Positions 6,222-12,042 of a stretch of DNA of 12,042 nucleotides are shown in pieces. The DNA comes from an uncultured Planctomycetales bacterium (lineage in GTDB: Bacteria > Planctomycetota > Planctomycetia > Pirellulales > S012-138): assembly GCA_937982665.1 (NCBI GenBank), contig CALJLD010000274.1:1-12042 (forward strand). Direction: 5' to 3'. Below the pieces are notes generated by a model, which was given only the letters and a program-made list of their open reading frames with translations, searched no databases and had not been told where the DNA came from. Within the stretch, counting starts at the first letter, position 1; each line of letters opens with the position of its first letter. The position numbers were made by a program, and so were the translations under genes.

Positions 6222-7664
6222 TCAACGAAACTCCGGCGGCACGTCGTCGGACCGATATTGGATCGGATCGCGGATTTCGACCATCACCTTCGTATTGACG
6301 AATTTCGGAAAGCCGCGGCCCATCTGGTTTCCCGAGACGATTACCGATTCGAGTATTGGGGAACGGCTGATCACCTTCAAGCCTGCGCCTGTGATCTTCG
6401 TGTCGCGAATGCTGATCCTTGTGAGCTGGTTCAGTCTCGCCAAGTCCGCGACGCCATCGTCAGTAATTTGTGTTCCACTCAGCGAAATCTCCTCGAGTTG
6501 CGGCATTGCATCGACCAGCATCGCCAGGTGCTCATCTGTCACCAGGGCGTTGTTAAGCGAGACACTCGTGACTTGTGGGAGTTCGCGGAGCGCTTTCCAG
6601 CCGTCCGTGTTGAGTTCCGCGCCGGAAAGATCCAAGTGGCGGAGCCTGGCGAGGCTTGCAAGGTCAGCCAAGCCATCACCCAGGGTGCTTTCTGAATGAT
6701 AGGAAAGCTCTCGCAAGTTGGGGGAGCCCGCAAGGTGGCGGAGCGAGTCATCGGTGATATCCGCCCCTTTGATCGTCAGCCGGACGAGATTGGGCATGTC
6801 ATCCAGATGAGCGATCCCGGCGTTGCTAATCAGCTTCGACTCGATTTCGAGCCGCCCGAGACTCTTCAGTTGGCCGATGTGGCGGAGTCCTTCATCCGTC
6901 AAAGGCGTCTCACTCAGAGACAGCGCGGTGAGCGAGTTCATCTGGCTCAAGTGTTCCAAACCAGTTCCCGAAACGTTGGTGCCATTCAGACTCAGCGATT
7001 GCAGTTCTTTCAAGCGGCGCAAGTGAATCAGTCCGGCATCGGTGACGCCTGACAGAACGGAAAGGTCCAGTCGTTGCAGTTTGTGCATGCCACTGATGTA
7101 CGCAAGTCCGGCATCGGTGATGAGCGTTTCCCGCAGCTCAAGTTCCTCCATCTCAGGATGATTGCGGAGTGCTTGAGCGCCGTGGTCCGAGAGATCAAAC
7201 CGGGGCACGCTCAGTATTCGCAGCTCGTGCATATCCGCAACGTGCGCGACCGTGCTGTCGCCCATGCGAGGCCGCGGCACCGTTTCCGGAATCGCCGCGA
7301 AGCTGAGAACTTGCAGATCATCGAGTGCGGCCAGCCAGGCCATGTCGAGATCGGTCGTGGTCGATTGCCTGGTCTCCGCTCGCTCAACTTTCAGAAAGAT
7401 GTCTTCACCCAACAGACTCTCGAGCCAGCCAGGCCCGGAATTCGCATACTGCAGATTGGCATGAAGTTCTGTCGCCTTTTCCGTGGCCAGCCGTTGCTCG
7501 CGTGCGCGTTGCACTTCGTTCCGCAGCCAGAACGCGCCGATGGCCGCGAGGACCATCAAGACAATCAGTCCGCGCATGGTGAACTGCAGCCAGCGCCGGC
7601 GTTTCTTTGCTGGCTTTGTCTTGGCCGGTTCGTTCTCAGCGGATTGCATTTCTTTCGAAGTCAT
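6222..7664 (-). CDS. Membrane-anchored LRR protein B2
   Basis: The protein has 480 residues. A hydrophilic Lys/Pro/Ala-rich cytoplasmic tail (1-19) leads to KRRRWLQFTMRG and one hydrophobic helix (about 29-47), which by the positive-inside rule puts the rest outside the cytoplasm. A charged, possibly coiled-coil stretch (48-65) and the GPGW-LLGE segment (77-87) follow. Then come about 14 repeats of 23-25 residues of the form LxxLxLxxT plus TDxGLxxL, where the asparagine ladder position of classical LRRs is often T. Repeat 10 carries the GWKAL landmark shared with its paralogues. The last repeat decays into a tail with several charged residues (ending VPPEFR) unlike the other copies. No catalytic domain is present, so binding or scaffolding is the only supported role. 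It starts at the ATG at 7662-7664, 46 bases after the preceding LRR gene, without a clear Shine-Dalgarno site. Confidence 0.9.
   Translation of the reverse strand: MTSKEMQSAENEPAKTKPAKKRRRWLQFTMRGLIVLMVLAAIGAFWLRNEVQRAREQRLATEKATELHANLQYANSGPGWLESLLGEDIFLKVERAETRQSTTTDLDMAWLAALDDLQVLSFAAIPETVPRPRMGDSTVAHVADMHELRILSVPRFDLSDHGAQALRNHPEMEELELRETLITDAGLAYISGMHKLQRLDLSVLSGVTDAGLIHLRRLKELQSLSLNGTNVSGTGLEHLSQMNSLTALSLSETPLTDEGLRHIGQLKSLGRLEIESKLISNAGIAHLDDMPNLVRLTIKGADITDDSLRHLAGSPNLRELSYHSESTLGDGLADLASLARLRHLDLSGAELNTDGWKALRELPQVTSVSLNNALVTDEHLAMLVDAMPQLEEISLSGTQITDDGVADLARLNQLTRISIRDTKITGAGLKVISRSPILESVIVSGNQMGRGFPKFVNTKVMVEIRDPIQYRSDDVPPEFR
7570..7617. repeat. 48-base anchor-module repeat shared with LRR A2 (copy 1)
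   Basis: This segment matches 9155-9202 at 47 of 48 positions. It encodes the basic patch and the beginning of the membrane helix (KKRRRWLQFTMRG). Identity falls on both sides. Confidence 0.85.
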
Positions 7665-7710
7665 GGCTTATAGTTGGTGCGCAGACGTGAGCGAGGTTTC
7701 GATTCGCTGG

Positions 7711-9264
7711 TTAACGCTCTTGTTCGTACACCTCACAAAATGGCAGAAGTCTGCGGAAAGCTTGCACGGCTTGCGGGGTGACCTGTGTTTCGGCGACGTG
7801 CACTGCCGTTAGAGTGGGAATCTTAGCCAACTCCCGCAGCCCTGCGTTGGTGACTACGGTCCCCACCAGAGTTATTCGCGTGAGCGTTCTCGAACGGGAA
7901 AGTGCGGTCAGGGCCTCGTCTGTTACCTGCGTGTGGTTAAGACCGAGGTTGCTCAGGTTGGGCAGTTGCGCCAAGAGTCGGACTTCTTCATCACTGACAT
8001 CAGTTTCGTTCAGGTGAATACCTTCCAGCTGCGGCATCGCTTCGACGAGTGTCTTGAAATTCTCAGGCGTAAACTGCGCGCGCTGGAGCGACATCGTCTT
8101 GACTTGCGTGAGCTTGGAAAGCGCGGCCCAGCCGGCGCCGTCAATTGCGGAGTCATCCAGAACCAGGTTGGCCAACTTGGGCAGTGCCGCCAGGTCCGCG
8201 AGTCCGGCGCCACTCAGATTGCTACCTTCCAGCAACACGGTTTCCAGGTTTGGCAGTTTCCTCAGATGCTTTAGCCCTGCGTCAGTTAACTGCGTTCCGC
8301 GCAGTGTCAACAGTGAGACAGAAGGCATCTCGCCCAACCGGGCCAGGCCAGCATCCGTCACATTCTTGCAGCCATAGAGATTCAAGGTTTGCAAACTCGT
8401 CAACTCGCTGAGGTGTTCCAAACCTTCGTCACCCAGCGGCGTTTCCAACAAGTCCAGGCGTGTCAGCTTCTTCATCCCTCGCAAGTGTCGCAGCCCGGGA
8501 CCGGTCACGCCGGTCCCTCCCAATTGCAGACGTTCCAACACGGTCATGTCTTGCAGATGCCCCAGGCCGTCATCGGTGACTCCCGGCAAATCATTCAGTG
8601 ACAGGAATCGCAGCTTGGTACAGTTGCGGAGATTCGCCAACCCTTGGTCCGTGACAAACGTCATGTCCAAATAAAGCGTTTCCAACTCGGTCAAATCCTG
8701 GAACGCTTGCGCGCCATCATCCGTGATGCTCATGCCATAGAGGGGCAACATCTTCATCTGGGCCATGTCGGCAACGTGCTTGATCGTCTCATCGCCCAAG
8801 TTGATTCGCGACGTTCCGTCGCGGCCTTTGTAGCTGGCGAACATCAGCATTTCCAAATCGTCCAGCGGCTCCAATATGGCCATGTCCGCATCGTCAGCTT
8901 GCACATCGTACAGAAACGCGCGCTTCACGGAGAGAAACAAGTTTTCGCCCAACAGGTCGTTGAGCCAAGGAGGCCCTGGCGGAACAGGGTTAGTGATCAG
9001 TTGCCTTCCACCGTTGGTCATTTCATGCTCAAAACGCACACTGCCGCCGAGTTCATAGATTCGCTCCACGGCCAACCGCTGCTCGCGCGCATGCTGAACT
9101 TTGCTCCGCAGCCAGAATGCACCGACGGCTGCCAGGATGGTCAACACAATCATTCCGCGCATGGTGAACTGCAGCCAACGCCGGCGTTTCTTTGCTGGCT
9201 TTGGCTTTGCTGGCCGTGGCTGGGCCGGTTCGTTCTGGCTCGGTTGTGTTTCGGTTGAGGTCAT
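7711..9264 (-). CDS. Membrane-anchored LRR protein A2
   Basis: The protein has 517 residues. Its cytoplasmic tail (1-24) has alternating Pro, Lys and Ala. KKRRRWLQFTMRG precedes the helix MIVLTILAAVGAFWL (about 38-52), and AREQRLAVERIYELGGS (59-75) and GPPWLNDLLGE (97-107) form the juxtamembrane region. Fifteen repeats follow from about residue 133, with consensus LxxLxLxxT and VTDxGLxxLxxL; the first is longer and irregular (a GDETIKHVADM segment). Repeat 10 has the GWAAL landmark and repeat 11 ends in MPQL. It differs from B1 and B2 by one additional full C-terminal repeat (NAGLRELAKIP) and by a short tail containing FCEVYEQER. The ATG at 9262-9264 aligns with the starts of B1 and B2 and has GGGGA three bases upstream; an in-frame start seven codons earlier is less likely. 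The ectodomain is predicted to lie outside the cytoplasmic membrane. The ligand is unknown. Confidence 0.9.
   Translation of the reverse strand: MTSTETQPSQNEPAQPRPAKPKPAKKRRRWLQFTMRGMIVLTILAAVGAFWLRSKVQHAREQRLAVERIYELGGSVRFEHEMTNGGRQLITNPVPPGPPWLNDLLGENLFLSVKRAFLYDVQADDADMAILEPLDDLEMLMFASYKGRDGTSRINLGDETIKHVADMAQMKMLPLYGMSITDDGAQAFQDLTELETLYLDMTFVTDQGLANLRNCTKLRFLSLNDLPGVTDDGLGHLQDMTVLERLQLGGTGVTGPGLRHLRGMKKLTRLDLLETPLGDEGLEHLSELTSLQTLNLYGCKNVTDAGLARLGEMPSVSLLTLRGTQLTDAGLKHLRKLPNLETVLLEGSNLSGAGLADLAALPKLANLVLDDSAIDGAGWAALSKLTQVKTMSLQRAQFTPENFKTLVEAMPQLEGIHLNETDVSDEEVRLLAQLPNLSNLGLNHTQVTDEALTALSRSRTLTRITLVGTVVTNAGLRELAKIPTLTAVHVAETQVTPQAVQAFRRLLPFCEVYEQER
9043..9177. repeat. 135-base anchor-module repeat shared with LRR B1 (copy 1)
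   Basis: Aligned without gaps to 10582-10716, I count 12 mismatches in 135 bases (about 91% identity). It encodes the membrane helix and the juxtamembrane REQRLAVERIYELGG stretch of LRR protein A2. The flanking repeat-coding DNA is far less alike. Confidence 0.85.
9155..9202. repeat. 48-base anchor-module repeat shared with LRR B2 (copy 2)
   Basis: This is the partner of 7570-7617 with a single mismatch. It overlaps the 135-base repeat, so the A2 gene shares different parts of its anchor DNA with both neighbours. Confidence 0.85.
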
Positions 9265-9327
9265 GGTTCCCCGCGAATCTTTCACGCTTGGGACGGTTGC
9301 GAATCCTCGCCGCCGTTATCGTCTGCG

Positions 9328-10797
9328 CTAATCATCCGCTTTCGTGACAACATTCGCCGAAGGCAGCGCTTGCTCAAACGCTTTGACTCCGGCTGCAGTG
9401 ACTTGTGTGCCAAAGACTCTTACGTCGAGCAGCTTTGAGCATTTCGTCAATGTTTGCAGACCTTGGTCTGTGATCTGTGTCCCTTGAAGTTCGAGCTTTT
9501 GCAGGTTGGCCAGCCTGGCAAGTTCCCTTGCGGCGGCGTCCGTGACTTGTGTGTTCTGCAGTGAAAGCATTTCCAGCTGCGGCATGAGTTCGACAAGTGT
9601 TCGCACGTCCTCATCGGAGACAATTCCGTCATCGAAAGTGACGCTGCGGACTTGGGTGAACGCAGCCAATGCCTGCCAACCATCTGCGTTGAGGTCAGTC
9701 TTGGCCAGGTCGAGATCGGTGAGATTAGGAAGCACCGCAAGATCGGCCAATCCTGCTCCTTTGATCTTGTCAGGATCGCACATCACGATTTCCAACTTGG
9801 GGCACCCGGCCAGATGCTTGAACCCGGCCTCGGTCACGGCCGTGTCCAGCATGTAGATTGCCTTGAGGTTGGGCATCTCGCCCAAATGGGCCAGCCCTGC
9901 ATCAGTGATTTGCGTTGACCCGATGAGGAGTTCTTTAAGGCTCTTGATTTGGCTGACGTATCGCATGCCTTCGTCATTGAGCGGCGTCCCGATCATGTAC
10001 AGATCAGTAAGTTTCTTACAGCCGCTTAAGTGGCGAAGGCCTTCGCCCGTCACGTTCGTTTCAATGAGGCATAGAATTTCTAGTTCGTGCATGTCTTGGA
10101 GATGAACAAGTCCCTCGTCGGTCACGCCAGGCAGTTTGTCCAACCACAGCTGTATCAGCTGGTCCATATGGCGAAGGTTCGCAAGCCCGGCGTCGGTGAT
10201 CAGCGTTTCGCTCAAGTACAGAACCATCAATTCTGTGAGATTTCTTAGCGATTTGGCGCCATCATCAGTGAGATCAAAGCGCCGCGCGAAGAGATGCGTC
10301 AACTTGCGCAGATCAGCGATGTACTCAATCGTCTCGTCGCCCAATCCATAGCGCGGCTTGGGTTGACCATTGTGGCTGAAGGTCAAGCGTTGCAAGTCGG
10401 TGAGTTTGGCCAGCACGGCCATTTGATCGTCGGTGACGTTGTCCTCGTCGAAACGAGCCGTGATCACTTCGGAATACAGGTCCTCGCCCAGAAGTTCGCG
10501 GACCCAAGCGGGACCAGGCGGTTGCGGATTCTCAACGAAACCTAGGCCAAACGGACCAACTTCATGCGCATAGTAAGCCGAGCCGCCGAGTTCATAGATT
10601 CGCTCGACCGCCAGCCGCTGTTCGCGCGCCTGCTGAACTTTGCTTCGCAACCAGAATGCACCGACGGCCGCCAGGATGGTCAGCACAATCAGTCCACGCA
10701 TAGTGAACTGCAGCCAGCGGCGTTTGGTGGCCGGCCTTGTTTTTGCCGGCTTTGCTGCGAGCTGCTTCTCGGCAGGTTGTGATTCGCTGGAAGTCAT
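9328..10797 (-). CDS. Membrane-anchored LRR protein B1
   Basis: The protein has 489 residues. The cytoplasmic tail (1-25) is rich in K, A and P; KRRWLQFTMRG leads into the helix GLIVLTILAAVGAFWL (about 35-50), followed by AREQRLAVERIYELGGS and GPAWVRELLGE (95-105). About 14 repeats of 24 residues follow, with the same first irregular repeat (GLGDETIEYIADL), a 25-residue repeat 4 (LPGVTDEGLVHL), the GWQAL landmark in repeat 10 and MPQL before repeat 12. It ends at the repeat aligning with the second-last of the A type, then a short tail ending KADD. Its repeats 2, 3 and 6 resemble those of B2 more than those of A1 or A2. The ATG at 10795-10797 matches the other copies; an in-frame TTG/ATG 18-20 codons upstream would add non-conserved residues. 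It is 60 bases downstream of A1 and 63 bases upstream of A2. Confidence 0.9.
   Translation of the reverse strand: MTSSESQPAEKQLAAKPAKTRPATKRRWLQFTMRGLIVLTILAAVGAFWLRSKVQQAREQRLAVERIYELGGSAYYAHEVGPFGLGFVENPQPPGPAWVRELLGEDLYSEVITARFDEDNVTDDQMAVLAKLTDLQRLTFSHNGQPKPRYGLGDETIEYIADLRKLTHLFARRFDLTDDGAKSLRNLTELMVLYLSETLITDAGLANLRHMDQLIQLWLDKLPGVTDEGLVHLQDMHELEILCLIETNVTGEGLRHLSGCKKLTDLYMIGTPLNDEGMRYVSQIKSLKELLIGSTQITDAGLAHLGEMPNLKAIYMLDTAVTEAGFKHLAGCPKLEIVMCDPDKIKGAGLADLAVLPNLTDLDLAKTDLNADGWQALAAFTQVRSVTFDDGIVSDEDVRTLVELMPQLEMLSLQNTQVTDAAARELARLANLQKLELQGTQITDQGLQTLTKCSKLLDVRVFGTQVTAAGVKAFEQALPSANVVTKADD
10582..10716. repeat. 135-base anchor-module repeat shared with LRR A2 (copy 2)
   Basis: This is the partner of 9043-9177 at about 91% ungapped identity. 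Many of the differences fall at third codon positions of the shared protein segment, which suggests purifying selection on the anchor, recent exchange, or both. Confidence 0.85.
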
Positions 10798-10857
10798 ATC
10801 ACTTTCTGTTGTGCGCGCGTGGCGAATTGCTTGAAGACGCGCATTTTGCATACCCAA

Positions 10858-12042
10858 TCAACGTTGTCGCTTGTCGAAGACATCGCACAACGGTTTCAGC
10901 TTCCAGAAGCTTTGGATGCCTTGTGTGGTGATCTGTGTATCGGCGACATGCACTTCTTCAAGGCTGGGGATCTTTGCCAGTTCCAGCAGGCCTGCGTCCG
11001 TGACGGCGGTGCCGACCAGGTCAATGTGTTTGAGGGTTGTTGAACGGGAGAGAGTTGTCAGCGCCTGGTCTGTGATCTTGGTGTCTTTGAGGAGCAGGCG
11101 CTCAAGGTTGGGCAATTGCATCAGCACGGCGACGTCATCATCGTCCAGTTGTGTGCCTTGGAAAGTGAGCATGTTCAGCTGCGGCATCGATTCGACAAGT
11201 GTCCGGATGTTGTCATGCGAGAAGGTCGCGAAGCGCAGCCATACGTTTGGTATCTGACGGAGTTCCGCGAGCGCTTCCCAGCCAGCCTGATCCAAATTGG
11301 AATAATCCAAATGCAGGAGAGTCAGCTTGGGAAGCGCGGCCAGGTCCGCCAAGCCTGCCCCTTTCAGGTTAGGGCCTTCCAGCAGCAGGAAGTCCAAGTT
11401 CGTCAAACCGCTCAGGTGCTTCAACCCCGCGTCAGTGACCTGGGTTCCGATCAACTCCAGGCGACCGACCGATGGGATCTCGCCCAACCTGGCCAGCCCT
11501 GCATCAGTGAGATTGGGGCAGCGAAGCCGCAACTCGTACAAGCTGGTGAGTTCCCAAAGATGTTCTAGACCTTCATCGCTCAGCGGCGCATTCCACAGGT
11601 CAAGGCTCGTTAGCTTCTTCATCCGCCGCAGGTGCCGCAGGCCTGGCCCAACGATATTTGTGTCGCGCATGGAAAGACGCTCCATTCCGGTCATATCCTG
11701 CAGATGCTCAAGTCCAGCATCTGTCACACCGGTCAATCCGTTGAGCGACATGTACCGCATGCTCGTGCAGTTTCGCAGGTTTGCCAAACCAGCGTCAGTG
11801 ATCAGCGTATCATCCAGTCCAACCGAATAGAGTTTTGTCAAATGTCGCAGAGCCTTTGCACCTTCGTCTGTGACGCCCATCCGGAATATGTACAGGGATC
11901 GCAAGTCGTACATGTCCGCCAGATGCTTCATCGTCTCGTCGCCCAGGTTCACGCGCTGAGGATCGCGCGTGGCATTAGCGAAGAACAGCGTCTCGACATC
12001 ATTCAGCGGAGCGAGTACGTCCATGTCCGCATCAGTTGCTTC
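10858..12042 (-). CDS. LRR protein A1 (partial, N-terminus beyond right edge)
   Basis: The frame stays open through the right edge, giving 394 visible residues. The first visible residues (EATDADMDVLAPLND) align with ADDADMAILEPLDD of A2, so about 120 N-terminal residues (tail, helix and GPxW-LLGE segment) should lie in roughly 370 bases outside the window. The ATG at 12022-12024 is internal and not the real start. Fifteen repeats are seen, collinear with A2: the irregular first (GDETMKHLADM), LRNCT at the end of repeat 3, GLRHLRRMKKLTSLDL, GLEHLWELTSL, LARLGEIPSV, GAGLADLAALPKL, the GWEAL landmark in repeat 10, and the extra C-terminal repeat DAGLLELAKIP. The tail contains LCDVFDKRQR, like FCEVYEQER of A2. 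Like the others it has no enzymatic domain and is probably an anchored extracytoplasmic binding protein. Confidence 0.88.
   Translation of the reverse strand, partial: EATDADMDVLAPLNDVETLFFANATRDPQRVNLGDETMKHLADMYDLRSLYIFRMGVTDEGAKALRHLTKLYSVGLDDTLITDAGLANLRNCTSMRYMSLNGLTGVTDAGLEHLQDMTGMERLSMRDTNIVGPGLRHLRRMKKLTSLDLWNAPLSDEGLEHLWELTSLYELRLRCPNLTDAGLARLGEIPSVGRLELIGTQVTDAGLKHLSGLTNLDFLLLEGPNLKGAGLADLAALPKLTLLHLDYSNLDQAGWEALAELRQIPNVWLRFATFSHDNIRTLVESMPQLNMLTFQGTQLDDDDVAVLMQLPNLERLLLKDTKITDQALTTLSRSTTLKHIDLVGTAVTDAGLLELAKIPSLEEVHVADTQITTQGIQSFWKLKPLCDVFDKRQR

Noticed and set aside
8644..9258. Long plus-strand frames opposite the LRR genes (also 7074-7673 and 6207-6695)
   Set aside because: These mirror the periodic codons of the LRR genes and so look repetitive, but they have no plausible fold. 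The minus strand gives full LRR proteins.
12022..12024. ATG as start of the right-most LRR gene
   Set aside because: The frame remains open to the window edge and aligns with its paralogue upstream of this codon, so it is an internal methionine.
6222..12042. Periodic DNA pattern of about 72 bases that could be taken for a satellite or CRISPR-like array
   Set aside because: The period equals 24 codons of the leucine-rich repeats; units are diverged at the DNA level and coding throughout, with no identical repeats or spacers.
1..12042. tRNA genes, insertion sequences, transposase genes, CRISPR arrays, phage genes
   Set aside because: None was found on reading both strands; no terminal inverted repeats, transposase motifs or cloverleaf-like sequences were recognised.

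Overview
The window looks like planctomycete chromosome (Pirellulales-like), judged from content rather than from a database search. The sequence is moderately GC-rich, Shine-Dalgarno sites are mostly weak or absent, and half of the window is a tandem family of leucine-rich-repeat (LRR) proteins. These LRR proteins share an N-terminal leader (basic patch, W-LQFTMRG, one hydrophobic helix) and a juxtamembrane LGG / GPxW-LLGE segment, an architecture I recall from many planctomycete hypothetical proteins.

Left part (1-3912). A glycosyltransferase family 2 gene, cut by the left edge, runs on the minus strand. It diverges across a 246-base gap from a plus-strand set: a NeuB/SpsE-type nonulosonic (sialic-like) acid synthase, a SpsF-type cytidylyltransferase that overlaps it by 11 bases, and, after a 152-base gap, the phosphatidylserine synthase gene pssA. 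The first three genes fit together as surface-glycan biosynthesis: an acidic sugar is made from phosphoenolpyruvate (PEP), activated with CTP, and placed by glycosyltransferases. pssA is a housekeeping phospholipid gene that may or may not share the transcript.

Right part (3953-12042). Everything is on the minus strand and may be one long transcription unit. In the direction of transcription it holds LRR protein A1 (N-terminus beyond the right edge), LRR protein B1, LRR protein A2, LRR protein B2, a small four-CxxC protein, trpS (tryptophanyl-tRNA synthetase) and a four-helix membrane protein of unknown function. Gaps between the LRR genes are only 46-63 bases. This unit converges on pssA across 40 bases.

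The LRR cluster is the most interesting region. All four proteins are collinear repeat by repeat. They carry 14 or 15 repeats in an alternating A-B-A-B order, as if a two-gene unit had been duplicated. The DNA for the membrane anchor is about 91% identical between two of the genes, while the repeats themselves have diverged strongly. This suggests a set of anchored extracytoplasmic recognition or scaffolding proteins with a homogenised anchor and varied binding surfaces. Their ligand and function cannot be read from the sequence.
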